64,000 bases of DNA from Virgisporangium aliadipatigenens (GCF_016863615.1 NZ_BOPF01000044.1:25423-89422), one strand, 5' to 3'. Shown: positions 21,440 to 30,877, counted from the stretch's first letter. Notes: generated by a model from the letters alone, not told the origin. Numbers and translations: made by a program.

Positions 21440-21637
21440 CTCACCGCCCCTCCATACCGGCGCCCACACTTGCCAGGGCAACCGTAACCGTCCGGCTCGA
21501 TCCGGCCAGACCTCCGAGATTCCACCACGTCCGTTGCCCCAAAGAAAGCCCAGGATGCCCGGGATCGCATATGTATGGAGATGGTTGGACCGCGCGGTGG
21601 GCGGGGAAAGAACACGATTTGTCCTTATTAATTTCGG

Positions 21638-21704
21638 GACCAAAGCCCTTATTCGGACACCGTTCTTTGGTAGGAAACAAGACCAAAGCCCGTGATCCGG
21701 ACAC
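21638..21704. repeat. Direct repeat upstream of cvnA
   Basis: Two near-identical units, 21638-21660 and 21681-21704. Both read GACCAAAGCCC, then a 2-3 nt variable part, then AT-CGGACAC. Centre-to-centre distance is about 43 nt (four helical turns). Possible binding sites for a regulator of cvnABCD. Confidence 0.5.
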
Positions 21705-21786
21705 TAGCCCGAGCACTCGGAATGAGCCGACCGGACGATCCCGGTACCGCCCGTATGTTGACGCTGACTGGCGGTATGACGCGGAC

Positions 21787-21815
21787 ACGGTGTGCGCATC
21801 GGTTGCGCACACCGT
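21787..21815. terminator. Hairpin 3' of add
   Basis: A perfect 12-bp inverted repeat, ACGGTGTGCGCA and TGCGCACACCGT, with a 5-nt loop, 15 nt downstream of the add stop on the minus strand. No T-run is present. Confidence 0.6.
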
Positions 21816-21830
21816 TGGTACACCCGACAA

Positions 21831-22904
21831 TCACGCGGCGCCGAGCTTGGCGTACCCTGGCTTGATCACATCGTTGATGAGCGCGAGTCGTTCGTCGAAT
21901 GCGATAAATGCGCTCTTCATCGCGTTGACGGTGAACCATTGCAACTCGGTCCACCCGTAGCCGAAGGCGTCGCACAGCAACGCCATCTCCCGCGACATCG
22001 AGGTGCCGCTCATCAGGCGGTTGTCGGTGTTGACCGTCACCCGGAAGCGGAGGTCACGCAGCAGGCCGATCGGGTGCTCCGCGATCGACGGGGCCGCGCC
22101 GGTCTGCACGTTCGACGAGGGACACAGCTCCAACGGGATCCGCTTGTCGCGCACGTAAGCGGCGAGCCGGCCCAATGACCGGTCCGCCGGATCGATGTCG
22201 TCGACGATCCGCACCCCGTGACCGAGGCGGTCCGCCCCGCACCACTGGATCGCCTGCCAGATCGACGGCAGCCCGAAGGCCTCGCCGGCATGGATGGTGA
22301 AGTGGAAGTTCTCCCGCTGGAGATACTCGAACGCGTCCAGGTGCCGGGTGGGCGGGAACCCCGCCTCCGCACCGGCGATGTCGAAGCCGACGACGCCGCC
22401 GTCCCGGTAGCGCACGGACAGTTCGGCGATCTCCATCGAACGGGCGGCGTGCCGCATCGCGGTCAACAACGTGCCCATCCGGATCGGCTTGCCCTCGGCG
22501 GCCGCCCGCGCGGAACCGTCGACGAAGCCCGCCAGCACCGCCTCGACCACCTCCGGCAGCGTCAGTCCGCGGGTCAGGTGCTGCTCGGGCGCGAACCGCA
22601 CCTCGGCGTAGACCACCCCGTCGCGGGCCAGGTCGAGGGCGCACTCGGCGGCGACCCGGTGCAGCGACTCAGCCGTCTGCATGACAGCGACCGTGTGGCT
22701 GAACGTCTCCAGGTACCGTTCCAACGAGCCCGAGTCGGCGGCCCTGGTGAACCACTCCCCCAGGGCGTCGGCCGAGTCGGCGGGCAGCTCGTGCCCGACC
22801 TCCGCGGCGAGTTCGACCACGGTGGACGGCCGCAGGCCGCCGTCGAGGTGATCGTGCAGTAGGACCTTGGGGGCGAGCCGGATCTCGTCATAGGTCGGTG
22901 CCAT
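21831..22904 (-). CDS. add: Adenosine deaminase
   Basis: Converts (deoxy)adenosine to (deoxy)inosine. 357 residues, normal length. Metal ligands in LLHDHLDGG (residues about 15-23), the substrate-binding THAGE-type motif [17 protein letters not shown] and the catalytic-site VTVNTDN are all visible. A TAGGGT box ends 6 nt before the ATG with no SD, so the message is probably leaderless. It belongs functionally with the nucleoside transporter, cdd and deoA coded at 27-35 kb, although it is separated from them. Confidence 0.96.
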   Translation of the reverse strand: MAPTYDEIRLAPKVLLHDHLDGGLRPSTVVELAAEVGHELPADSADALGEWFTRAADSGSLERYLETFSHTVAVMQTAESLHRVAAECALDLARDGVVYAEVRFAPEQHLTRGLTLPEVVEAVLAGFVDGSARAAAEGKPIRMGTLLTAMRHAARSMEIAELSVRYRDGGVVGFDIAGAEAGFPPTRHLDAFEYLQRENFHFTIHAGEAFGLPSIWQAIQWCGADRLGHGVRIVDDIDPADRSLGRLAAYVRDKRIPLELCPSSNVQTGAAPSIAEHPIGLLRDLRFRVTVNTDNRLMSGTSMSREMALLCDAFGYGWTELQWFTVNAMKSAFIAFDERLALINDVIKPGYAKLGAA

Positions 22905-22910
22905 GCGAAG

Positions 22911-22916
22911 ACCCTA
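22911..22916 (-). promoter_or_regulatory. -10 box of add (leaderless)
   Basis: TAGGGT on the minus strand, 6 nt from the add ATG, no SD. Confidence 0.5.
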
Positions 22917-22940
22917 GTGCGCGCCCGAAGGGATGGACGG

Positions 22941-23741
22941 GTGGATCAACGGATAGTCGACCTCCTGCGCTGCCCGCACTGCGGCGGCACCCTGTGTCCC
23001 GCCGACAGCGGGCTGCGCTGCAAAAAAGGGCACACGTTCGATCAGGCCCGGCAGGGCTACGTCGACCTCACCCCCGGTCGGGTCACGCACGAGGGCGACA
23101 CCGCGCCGATGGTGCAGGCGCGCGAGGCGGTGCAGGGCGCCGGCCACTTCGCCTTCCTCACGGACGGGCTGCGCGACGTGCTCATGCCGTTCCCCCGGGG
23201 AGTGATCGTGGACGTGGGGGCCGGAACGGGGCATCACCTGGCCGCGCTGCTCGACGGCCGGCCCGACGACCTCGGACTCGGACTCGACGTCTCCAAGGCC
23301 GCGCTGCGGCGGGCCGCGCGGGCACACCCCCGGCTGACGGCCGTGCGGGCCGACGCCTGGCGGCGGCTGCCGCTGGCCGACCACGCGGCCACCACCCTCC
23401 TGAACGTCTTCGCCCCCCGCGACGGCGCCGAGTTCGCCCGGGTGCTGGCGCCCGGCGGCCGGCTGGTCGTCGTGACGCCCACCGACGAGCACCTGCGTGA
23501 GCTGCACCTGACGGTCCGCGTCGACCCCGCCAAGGCGGAACGGCTGGCCTCGACCCTCGCGCCGTGGTTCATCCGGGAAGATGAGGCGGGACTGCGCACG
23601 AGCCTGCGGCTGTCCGGGCAGGACGCGGCCGCGTTCGTGGCGATGGGTCCCAACGCCCACCATCAGCAGGCCGCCCGGCCGGCGGGCGGCACGGTCACCG
23701 CCTCGGTGCGGATCAGCACCTGGCGACGAGCGGAGGAGTGA
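22941..23741 (+). CDS. RlmA-family 23S rRNA (guanine-N1) methyltransferase
   Basis: SAM-dependent methyltransferase of 266 residues. The N-terminus holds the family's zinc site (LLRCPHCGGTL, then LRCKKGHTFD) followed by ARQGYVDL. The SAM motif is VIVDVGAGTGHHLA, with LGLDVSKAALRRAARAHP and TTLLNVFAPRDGAEFARVL. RlmAI/RlmAII enzymes methylate G745 or G748 of 23S rRNA, and the latter gives tylosin resistance; which type this is cannot be told by eye. GTG 22941 (VDQRIVDLLRC) is preferred over GTG 22917 because GAAGGGATGG lies upstream. The stop overlaps the next start. Confidence 0.88.
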   Translation: MDQRIVDLLRCPHCGGTLCPADSGLRCKKGHTFDQARQGYVDLTPGRVTHEGDTAPMVQAREAVQGAGHFAFLTDGLRDVLMPFPRGVIVDVGAGTGHHLAALLDGRPDDLGLGLDVSKAALRRAARAHPRLTAVRADAWRRLPLADHAATTLLNVFAPRDGAEFARVLAPGGRLVVVTPTDEHLRELHLTVRVDPAKAERLASTLAPWFIREDEAGLRTSLRLSGQDAAAFVAMGPNAHHQQAARPAGGTVTASVRISTWRRAEE

Positions 23742-25936
23742 CGACGTTGGGTGCGATCGCGGGGGTCGGCCGCTGGTGCTTCCGTCACCGGTGGTGGGTG
23801 CTGCTCATCTGGGTCCTCGCGGTCGGCGCCGGCGGCGCCTCGGCGGGTGCCGTCTTCGACCGGCTGGTCGGCGACAACAACCCGCGGGGCGTCGAGTCGA
23901 TCGAGGCGTTCGACGTGCTCGGTGCCGGCAACGAGTCCGGCGGCACGGTGGTCGCCCTGGTCGACGGCGTCGACGCCGCGTCGGCACCGGTGCGCAATGT
24001 CGTGTCACTGTTCGCCGAGGACCTGCGCACCGATCCGGCGGTCAAGGAGGTGGCGCACCCGTTCGACGGTTCACCGGCCGCGCCGGCGATGATCGCCCGG
24101 GACGGCCGCGCGCTGCTGATCAGCGTGGTGCTCAAGCCCGCCGAGGACGACCGGGTCAAGGGCGAGACCATCGACGGGCTGACCGGCCGGCTGGACGGGA
24201 TCGCCGCGAAGCTGCGCGCGGCGGGCCAGCCCGACGCGAAGATCAAGGTCGGCGGCAACACCGTCCTCAACCGGGAGGTCAACCAGACCGTTCAGGTGGA
24301 CCTGCAGCGGGCCGAGATCATCTCGCTGCCGGTCACGCTGCTGGTGCTGGTGGTCGTCTTCGGCGGGCTGGTCGCCGCCGGGCTCCCGGTGCTCACCGCC
24401 GCCTTCTCGGTCGCCGCCGCGATGACGGTTCTCCTGGGATTCTCCTACTTAACCGATCTCGACCAGAACGTCGTGACCGTCGTCACGCTGATGGGCCTCG
24501 GGTTGTCGATCGACTACGGACTGCTGCTGGTGGCCCGTTTCCGCGAGGAACGCGGTGCCGGGTTCGACCCGGAGGAGGCGACGGCGCGGGCGTGGGCGAC
24601 GGCCGGCCGCACGATCATGTTCAGTGCGCTCACCGTGGCGGCGGCGCTGGCCGGGCTCCTCATGTTCGACATCTCGGCGCTGGCTGCCCTCGGCGCGGCC
24701 GGCGTCTCGATCGCGCTCATGGCCATGGTCACCTCGCTGACGTTCACGGCCGCGCTGCTGGCGTTCGCGCGCAACCGGATCAAGCCGGCCGCCGCGTCCA
24801 AGGACTCCGACGACCACGGCTTCTTCGCCCGGCTCTCCGGCTTCGTGCAGCGGCGTCCGTGGCCGGTCGCGCTGCTCACCGCCGCCGCGCTGATCGCCAT
24901 GGGCCTTCCGCTGTTGACCGCCACCGTCATCCTGCCGCAGCTCGAAGGGCTCCCCGACGACCTCGAGTCGGTCCAGGTGGAACACGCCCGGACGGCCCGG
25001 TTCGGATTGGAGTCCGCGCCGACCGTGCTCGTCGTCGCGCGCACCACGCCGGAACAGCTCACCGCGTGGGCCGGCCGGTGGAGCACCGACGCCGCCGTCG
25101 CGGAGGTCCGCCCGGCGCGGGCCACCGGGCACGACATCTCCCAGGTGCAGCTCGTGCTCAGGGGCGGCGCGCAGGACGAGGCGGCCCAGGCGCTCGTCGA
25201 GCGGGTGCGCGACGACCGGCCGCCGGGCGAGTCGTGGGTCACCGGCGACGCCGCCATCCTGGTCGACCTGATGGACCTGATCTACGACGGGCTGCCGTGG
25301 GCGGTCGGGGTCACGCTGCTCGCGATGGTGCTGCTGCTGTTCGCGTTCACCGGGTCCGTCGTGGTCCCGATCAAGGCGATCCTGGCGAACGTCATCTCGC
25401 TCGGCTCCACGTTCGGCGTGCTGGTGGCCGTCTTCGAGTACGGGTACGGCGAGGACGTCCTGCACACGCTCACCATCGGCGGGCTGTCGCCGTTCATCGT
25501 CGTGATCGTGTTCGCGTTCGCGTTCGGGCTGTCGATGGACTACGAGGTGTTCCTGCTCGGCCGGATCAAGGAGTACGTCGAACGCGGGGTCGACTCCGAC
25601 ACCGCCGTGCGGCGCGGGCTGCAGCACACCGGCCGGATCATCACATCGGCGGCGCTGCTGATGGTGGTCGTGTTCGCCTGCTTCGCCGGCGCGCGGGTGG
25701 GTCAGATCGAGGAGGTCGGGCTCGGGCTCACGGTCGCCGTGCTGATCGACGCGACGATCGTGCGCTGTCTGCTGGTTCCCGCGACGATGACCCTCCTCGG
25801 CAGGTGGAACTGGTGGGCGCCGGCGCCGCTGCGCAGGCTGCACGAGAAGTTCGGGCTGCGCGAGGCGACGCTGCCGGAGCCCGGAGCCGAACGGGCACCG
25901 GTGGACCTCGTGAAGGCCGGCGACCCGAGGGACTGA
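23738..25936 (+). CDS. MMPL/RND-family membrane transporter
   Basis: 732 residues, about 11-12 predicted helices in two pseudo-repeats with large extracytoplasmic loops after helices 1 and 7. Diagnostic segments are FGLSMDYEVFLLGRIKEYVERG (second half) and its counterpart GLSIDYGLLLVARFREERG (first half). MMPL proteins export lipids, peptides or drugs using the proton gradient; the substrate is unknown. The GTG overlaps the methyltransferase stop (GTGA), though GGAGGA is close to it and TTG 23747 would have better spacing. Being coupled to an rRNA methyltransferase of a resistance-associated family hints at drug tolerance; this is speculative. Confidence 0.9.
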   Translation: MTTLGAIAGVGRWCFRHRWWVLLIWVLAVGAGGASAGAVFDRLVGDNNPRGVESIEAFDVLGAGNESGGTVVALVDGVDAASAPVRNVVSLFAEDLRTDPAVKEVAHPFDGSPAAPAMIARDGRALLISVVLKPAEDDRVKGETIDGLTGRLDGIAAKLRAAGQPDAKIKVGGNTVLNREVNQTVQVDLQRAEIISLPVTLLVLVVVFGGLVAAGLPVLTAAFSVAAAMTVLLGFSYLTDLDQNVVTVVTLMGLGLSIDYGLLLVARFREERGAGFDPEEATARAWATAGRTIMFSALTVAAALAGLLMFDISALAALGAAGVSIALMAMVTSLTFTAALLAFARNRIKPAAASKDSDDHGFFARLSGFVQRRPWPVALLTAAALIAMGLPLLTATVILPQLEGLPDDLESVQVEHARTARFGLESAPTVLVVARTTPEQLTAWAGRWSTDAAVAEVRPARATGHDISQVQLVLRGGAQDEAAQALVERVRDDRPPGESWVTGDAAILVDLMDLIYDGLPWAVGVTLLAMVLLLFAFTGSVVVPIKAILANVISLGSTFGVLVAVFEYGYGEDVLHTLTIGGLSPFIVVIVFAFAFGLSMDYEVFLLGRIKEYVERGVDSDTAVRRGLQHTGRIITSAALLMVVVFACFAGARVGQIEEVGLGLTVAVLIDATIVRCLLVPATMTLLGRWNWWAPAPLRRLHEKFGLREATLPEPGAERAPVDLVKAGDPRD

Positions 25937-25978
25937 GGGCGCTTTCGCACCACGCGGGAAAACTCCCACGGAGCAGGA

Positions 25979-26707
25979 GTGCCGTCTGCCGCTACGGTGT
26001 CGCGGGTGCAGCCATACCCGCAGGACCAGCGGCCCGCGTACGGATACCCGCCGCCCGGCTATCCACCGCCGCCCGGCTTCGCACCGCCACCGCCGCGCCG
26101 GCGTGGCCGCGGCGGGCTGGTCTTCCTGCTGATCGTGGTCGCCGTGGTGTGCCTCGGCGGGCCGGGCGTCACCGCGCTGGTCTACTTCACCCAGGAGAAC
26201 GGCCCCTACAGCGCGATCCCCAGCGCCTGCCAGCTGATGAACGGCGACGTCGCCAAGCAGATCATCGGCGGGCTCTCCGGCGACCCGAAGGACGGCACCT
26301 ACCGCTGCGAGTGGAACGGCACCGATTTCATCCTGCACGTCGAGGTGGACATCTATCACCGCGAGAAGTTCACGGACAGCGTCGAGAACGCGCAGGAGAG
26401 GTTCGAGTTCGCCGTCTATCTGGACCGACCGCAGATCCCCTCGATCGAGGAGACCCGCGTGGAGCAGACCTACGGCGTCGGCCAGGTGGGGCTGGTGTCC
26501 TTCACGGTCAAGCGGCTGGACAAGGACGAGTCGACCGACCTGGTGGCGGTGGGCCGCACCGGCAACGCCGTCATCAAGGTCTCCTATTTCAGGGTGGCCC
26601 GGAACGTCCCGAAGCACATGGATCCCGCGACCGCCGAGAAGACACTGCGCGACCTCGTGCCGACCGCCGAGCAGCTCTACAACGACGTCGCGGAGGAACT
26701 GCGCTAG
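25979..26707 (+). CDS. Single-pass membrane protein with Pro/Tyr-rich N-terminus
   Basis: 242 residues. The N-terminal cytoplasmic part (about 1-45) is Pro/Gly/Tyr-rich with YGYPPPGYPPPPG. One helix follows (GLVFLLIVVAVVCLGGPGV, about 46-66). The external domain of about 170 residues has two Cys, in ACQLMNGDVAKQIIG and YRCEWN, resembling DUF3558-like lipoprotein domains; this match is tentative. GTG starts at 25997 or 26006 (VQPYPQDQR) are also possible. Its stop is 3 nt from that of the convergent DUF4272-like gene. Confidence 0.75.
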   Translation: MPSAATVSRVQPYPQDQRPAYGYPPPGYPPPPGFAPPPPRRRGRGGLVFLLIVVAVVCLGGPGVTALVYFTQENGPYSAIPSACQLMNGDVAKQIIGGLSGDPKDGTYRCEWNGTDFILHVEVDIYHREKFTDSVENAQERFEFAVYLDRPQIPSIEETRVEQTYGVGQVGLVSFTVKRLDKDESTDLVAVGRTGNAVIKVSYFRVARNVPKHMDPATAEKTLRDLVPTAEQLYNDVAEELR

Positions 26708-26710
26708 GCC

Positions 26711-27391
26711 TCAGACGGAGAGGTCGATCTCTTCCCAGGTCAGCGGCGCGTCGTGATACGGCCCGTGGAAGACGACCGCCCACTCCAACGCCCACCGGCG
26801 CTGGCCGATCGTGTTGGAGTCGACCTGCCCGGGCAGGGGCAGCCGGCGGCGTTCGGACTCCAGATAGGCCCAGTCGAGGCAGTAGTACATGTCGAGCATG
26901 GCCGCGACCTCGGCCGCCCCGCGCGGTGCGGCGAGGGTGCGGGCGCGCCACTCGTTGAAGCGTTCCCCCTGAGGCAGAACGGGCAGACGGCGGGTGAGGT
27001 CGTCGACGGACGGGTACAGCGGATCGAGGTCCGGGGTCAGTCCCATCACCCAGGCCAGTGCGAAGACGGCCTCCAGATGCAGCGAGAACGCCATGGTGTC
27101 GCCCTTGTCGGAGACGACGAAGCGCCACTCGGGGCCGGTGAGCTGCTCCACGAGGCGCGCGTCGAGCAGCCACTCCATGGCCCGCTCGGGCGGCATGCCG
27201 AAGCTGCGGGCCAGCACGACGTTGAGAATCGCGACCCGTGCCTCGATCTCGGCGCGGGGGCGCAGGGCCAGCTCGTCGCCGGGCTCCCAGACCAGCGGGA
27301 ACCCGGACGCGGGCACCGGCAGGCGCAACTTCTCGAGCACGTCGAGGCTCGATTCGCGAATCTCGACGGGGTCCGGTGCGGGTACGGTCAC
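26711..27391 (-). CDS. DUF4272-like protein
   Basis: 226 residues, soluble, no signal peptide. Features such as RPRAEIEARVAILNVVLARS, EWLLDARLVEQLTGPEWRFV, EAVFALAWVMGL and a C-terminal RRWALEWAVVFHGPY, WEEIDLSV agree with DUF4272 proteins, whose function is unknown. The GTG at 27391 has GAGGAGGG upstream; the open frame further upstream is not supported. It follows deoA by about 98 nt on the same strand and may be co-transcribed. Confidence 0.75.
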   Translation of the reverse strand: MTVPAPDPVEIRESSLDVLEKLRLPVPASGFPLVWEPGDELALRPRAEIEARVAILNVVLARSFGMPPERAMEWLLDARLVEQLTGPEWRFVVSDKGDTMAFSLHLEAVFALAWVMGLTPDLDPLYPSVDDLTRRLPVLPQGERFNEWRARTLAAPRGAAEVAAMLDMYYCLDWAYLESERRRLPLPGQVDSNTIGQRRWALEWAVVFHGPYHDAPLTWEEIDLSV

Positions 27392-27489
27392 GGCGCCCTC
27401 CTCGGGAGGACTGTAACCATCGCCTGGGCGCAGCGACAACGATCGACTACCCTCAGTCACTCCCTCGCCGGTCGGGCCGGGTGACCCGC

Positions 27490-28776
27490 TCAGCGGTCCG
27501 TAATCGTCTCCAGGATCAGGGGCCCCTGTTCGGGCGCGGCGTCCGCGACGGTCACCGCCGCGACCGCGAGTTCGCGCGCCGCCGGGATTCGCTCCTTCTC
27601 CTGGGAACGCAGTTCGCACAGCACGTCTCCGGCCGCGACCCGGTCCCCCGGCCGGCGGTGCAGCACGACGCCCGCGCTCGCCGACACCGGATCCTCCTTG
27701 CGGGCCCGGCCGGCGCCGAGCCGCCACGCGGCGACCCCCATGCCGTACGCGTCGATCCCGGCGACGAAGCCGTCCCGTTCGGCGCGCACGAACTCCGTCT
27801 CCGGCGCCACCGGCAGCGCCGCGTCGGGATCCCCGTCCTGGGCCCGCACCAGCGCCCGCCACGAGTCCATCGCCCGGCCGTCGCGCAGGGCCTTCTCCGG
27901 ATCGGCGTCGAGCCCGGCCGCGTCGAGCATCTCGCGGGCCAGCGCCAGGGTCAGTTCGACCACGTCGGGCGGGCCGCCGCCGGCCAACACCTCCAGGGTC
28001 TCCTCGACCTCCACCGAGTGTCCGATCGCCAGGCCGAGCGGGGTGTCCATGGCGGTCAGCAGCGCCCTGGTCGTGACGCCGTGCGCGGTGCCCAGGGCGA
28101 CCATGGTGCGGGCCAGTTCGCGGGCGTCCTCGACGTCCCGCATGAACGCCCCCGAGCCGAACTTCACGTCCAGGATCAGCGCGGCGGTGCCCTCGGCGAT
28201 CTTCTTACTCATGATCGAACTGGCGATGAGCGGGATCGCCTCGACCGTGCCCGTCACGTCGCGCAGGGCGTACAGCTTGCGATCGGCGGGTGCCAGCCCC
28301 TCCCCGGCGGCACAGATCGCCGCGCCGACCTCCGACAGCTGCGCCACGAACTCCTCGTTGGACAGCCGCGTCCGGAAACCCGGGATCGCCTCCAGCTTGT
28401 CGAGCGTGCCGCCGGTGTGCCCCAGCCCCCGCCCCGACAGCTGCGGAACGGCCGCCCCGCACGCGGCGACGAGCGGCGTGAGCGGCAGCGTGATCTTGTC
28501 GCCGACGCCGCCGGTGGAGTGCTTGTCGACGGTGGGGCGTTCGACGGCGGAGAGGTCGAGGCGTTCGCCGGAGGCGATCATGGCGGCCGTCCAGCGGGCG
28601 ATCTCGCCGGCCGTCATGCCGCGCAGCAGGATCGCCATCGCCAGGGCCGACATCTGCTCGTCGGCCACCGCGCCCTTCGTGTAGGCGTCGATCACCCAGT
28701 CGATGGCGGCGTCGGAAAGGACCTTGCCGTCGCGCTTGGTCCGGATGACCTCTACCGCGCTGAAGCTGCTGCTCAT
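27490..28776 (-). CDS. deoA: Thymidine phosphorylase
   Basis: Phosphorolysis of thymidine/deoxyuridine to base and deoxyribose-1-phosphate. 428 residues. Diagnostic motif KHSTGGVGDKITLPL at about residues 84-98, and LSGRGLGHTGGTLDKLE of the pyrimidine nucleoside phosphorylase signature. The C-terminal domain (VLHRRPGDRVAAGDVLCEL) is complete. Penultimate gene of the nucleoside operon, 54 nt after cdd. Its product deoxyribose-1-P would go to the mutase and then to DeoC. Confidence 0.96.
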   Translation of the reverse strand: MSSSFSAVEVIRTKRDGKVLSDAAIDWVIDAYTKGAVADEQMSALAMAILLRGMTAGEIARWTAAMIASGERLDLSAVERPTVDKHSTGGVGDKITLPLTPLVAACGAAVPQLSGRGLGHTGGTLDKLEAIPGFRTRLSNEEFVAQLSEVGAAICAAGEGLAPADRKLYALRDVTGTVEAIPLIASSIMSKKIAEGTAALILDVKFGSGAFMRDVEDARELARTMVALGTAHGVTTRALLTAMDTPLGLAIGHSVEVEETLEVLAGGGPPDVVELTLALAREMLDAAGLDADPEKALRDGRAMDSWRALVRAQDGDPDAALPVAPETEFVRAERDGFVAGIDAYGMGVAAWRLGAGRARKEDPVSASAGVVLHRRPGDRVAAGDVLCELRSQEKERIPAARELAVAAVTVADAAPEQGPLILETITDR

Positions 28777-28830
28777 GGGTGCGTCCTGCTCACGGCTTGT
28801 CGGGCGGGCTGACGGGCTTGTGCGGCGCGC

Positions 28831-29562
28831 TCACGGGTGCCAGTCCTCGGTCAGGTCCGCCGGGCGGGTCCCCGCGCCGGCCCAGTACGTGCCGCCCTGG
28901 CCGTCCACCACGACCACGCGCGGCGTGCGGGCCCGGCCCCAGGCGACGGCGTCGGGCGCACCGCCCCACACCGGCGCCTCCTCGATGATCGCGCCGCCCT
29001 GGTCGGCACTCCAGTAGCCGGTCCACACCTGCTGGCCGCCGGCCACGTCCGGGTGCAGGAAGACGGTGCCCGTGCCGACCACGTGCGCGAGCGTGGCGGG
29101 GACCCGTTCGGAGCGGTCGAGGCTGCCGGTGAGGCCGCCCGCCACCCCCTCGGTCGCCGCCGCCGCGGTCGCCACCCGGCCGAGGTCCACCTCGTCGAAC
29201 GCGTACGGCAGCAGCTCGGCCATCGTCAGCGGCCCGCCGACGTGGTCCACCAGCAGCTTCGCGCCGCCGTGCTCCCACAGCAGCTGCCGGCACCGGCCGC
29301 ACGGCATCAGCGGCGAGCCGTTGCCGTCGACGCAGGCGAACGCCACCAGCCGGCCGCCGCCCGAGGCGTGCAACGCCGACACCAGGCCGCACTCGGCGCA
29401 GAGCCCGACGCCGTAGGAGGCGTTCTCGACGTTGCAGCCGGAGATCACCCGCCCGTCGTCGACAAGCGCGGCGGCTCCCACGGGAAAGCCCGAGTACGGC
29501 GCGTACGCCCGTCGCATGGCCGCGTTGGCCGCGGCTCGCAGGGATTCCCAGTCCACGTCCAC
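28831..29562 (-). CDS. cdd: Cytidine deaminase with an extra C-terminal domain
   Basis: Deaminates (deoxy)cytidine to (deoxy)uridine. The first roughly 130 residues are a complete zinc deaminase: NVENASYGVGLCAECG with the catalytic Glu and a Cys ligand, and MPCGRCRQLLWEHG with two Cys ligands. The protein continues to 243 residues, against about 130 for the usual enzyme. The extra part (about 135-243) is Gly/Trp-rich (VWTGYWSADQGGAIIEEAP, GGTYWAGAGTRPADL) and I do not recognise it. A TAGGAT box lies 7 nt before the GTG, suggesting an internal leaderless promoter within the operon. Confidence 0.93.
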   Translation of the reverse strand: MDVDWESLRAAANAAMRRAYAPYSGFPVGAAALVDDGRVISGCNVENASYGVGLCAECGLVSALHASGGGRLVAFACVDGNGSPLMPCGRCRQLLWEHGGAKLLVDHVGGPLTMAELLPYAFDEVDLGRVATAAAATEGVAGGLTGSLDRSERVPATLAHVVGTGTVFLHPDVAGGQQVWTGYWSADQGGAIIEEAPVWGGAPDAVAWGRARTPRVVVVDGQGGTYWAGAGTRPADLTEDWHP

Positions 29563-29569
29563 GCACCCG

Positions 29570-29575
29570 ATCCTA
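29570..29575 (-). promoter_or_regulatory. -10 box of cdd (leaderless)
   Basis: TAGGAT on the minus strand, 7 nt from the cdd GTG, in the 37-nt gap after the permease gene. It would allow cdd-deoA expression without the transporter genes. Confidence 0.45.
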
Positions 29576-29599
29576 CGGCCGCCGGAATCCGCCGGTGAT

Positions 29600-30877
29600 C
29601 TAGCTGCCTCGTCGGTACGGGACGCCGTCGGCCGCGGGTGGTCGCAGGCGCTGCGCGGCCAGGGCGAGCACCACGAGCGTCGTCACGTGCGGGGCGAACT
29701 GCACGAACGGCACCGGCACCCGGTCCGTCGCGAAGTACGTCACCGCCGACAGCACGCCGAACGCCACGGCCAACCCGCCCACGATGTACTTGCGCCGGTA
29801 CAGCTGCCACGCGCCGACCAGCACCAGCAGCGCCGCGATGAGCAGCAGCAGGGCGTGCACCGACTCCGCGCCCCGGCGCAGCTGCACCGCGTCGATGTAG
29901 CCGAACAGCAGCGAACCCGTCGCGAGGCCGCCCGGTCGCCAGTTCCCGAAGATCATGGCGGCGAGACCGATGTAACCGCGACCGTTGACCTGGCCCTCGC
30001 GGTAGATGGACGCCGCGACCATCGACAGGAACGCCCCGCCGAGCCCGGCCAGCGCGCCCGAGACCACCACGCCGTAGTACTTGTACCGGTAGACGTTGAC
30101 GCCGAGGGTCTCCGCCGCCTCCGGGTGTTCGCCGACGGAGCGCAGCCGCAGCCCGAACGGCGTGCGCCACAGGATGTAGAACGTCAGTGGCACCAGCAGC
30201 ACGGCGATGACCGTCAGCACCGACACCTCGGTGAACAGGCCGCGCAGCACACCGGCGAGATCGCTGATCAGGAACCAGCCGCGCTTCTCCAGCGTCTCCA
30301 ACCCGTCGACGCCCGGAACGGAGATCCGCGGCAGCTCCGGCACGGTCGGCGACTGGTTGACGCCGCCGCCCTCCGTTCCCTCGAACGCCAGCTGCGACAG
30401 GTACCGGCAGGTGCCGCTCGCCAGGATGGTGATCGCGACGCCGGAGACGATGTGGTCCACCCCGAACGTCACCGTGGCCACCGCGTGCAGCAGGCCGCCG
30501 AGCGCGCCGCCGAGCAGGGCGGCGACCAGGCCCACCCACGGCCCCCAGTTGTACGCGCCCCACGCGCCGAACCAGGTACCGAAGATCATCATGCCCTCGA
30601 GGCCGATGTTGACCACGCCGGCGCGTTCCGACCAGAGGCCACCCAGACCGGCGAGCCCGATCGGCACCGCGGCCTGCAGTGCCGCGCGGGTCGCCCCGCT
30701 GGAGGTGAGGTCGTCGGCGCCGGTCAGGACCCGCACCAGCGACAGCGCGACCAGCCCGCCCGCGATCATCAGCAGCACGATCGGCAGCCGCAGCCGGCGC
30801 TTCTTCGGCGGGGCGTCGTGCCCCGGCCCGCCGGCCGGCCCGGCCGGCTGGCTCGACAAGATGGCGTCCGCGGTCAC
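29600..30877 (-). CDS. Nucleoside ABC transporter permease (second)
   Basis: 425 residues, about 10-11 helices, of the RbsC/YufQ-type permease family (BPD_transp_2). Motifs include GLWSERAGVVNIGLEGMMIFG and FGLRLRSVGEHPEAAETLGV, the ATPase-contact region. The GTG at 30877 overlaps the stop of the preceding permease gene (GTGA), so the long upstream frame is a shadow. It forms a heterodimer with the other permease for uptake of nucleosides delivered by the BMP lipoprotein. Confidence 0.93.
   Translation of the reverse strand: MTADAILSSQPAGPAGGPGHDAPPKKRRLRLPIVLLMIAGGLVALSLVRVLTGADDLTSSGATRAALQAAVPIGLAGLGGLWSERAGVVNIGLEGMMIFGTWFGAWGAYNWGPWVGLVAALLGGALGGLLHAVATVTFGVDHIVSGVAITILASGTCRYLSQLAFEGTEGGGVNQSPTVPELPRISVPGVDGLETLEKRGWFLISDLAGVLRGLFTEVSVLTVIAVLLVPLTFYILWRTPFGLRLRSVGEHPEAAETLGVNVYRYKYYGVVVSGALAGLGGAFLSMVAASIYREGQVNGRGYIGLAAMIFGNWRPGGLATGSLLFGYIDAVQLRRGAESVHALLLLIAALLVLVGAWQLYRRKYIVGGLAVAFGVLSAVTYFATDRVPVPFVQFAPHVTTLVVLALAAQRLRPPAADGVPYRRGS

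Larger units (their letters stand above)
21440..21830. other. Intergenic region upstream of the conservon
   Basis: About 390 bp with no supported gene, visibly A/T-richer than its flanks. It holds the cvn promoter region, a 23/24-nt direct repeat (21638-21704) and, at the far side, the add terminator hairpin (21787-21815). Confidence 0.6.

Noticed and set aside
23581..26958. A 1,125-codon open frame on the plus strand over the MMPL gene
   Set aside because: Arg/Gly/Ala-rich shadow frame; the overlapping MMPL frame has helices and family motifs.
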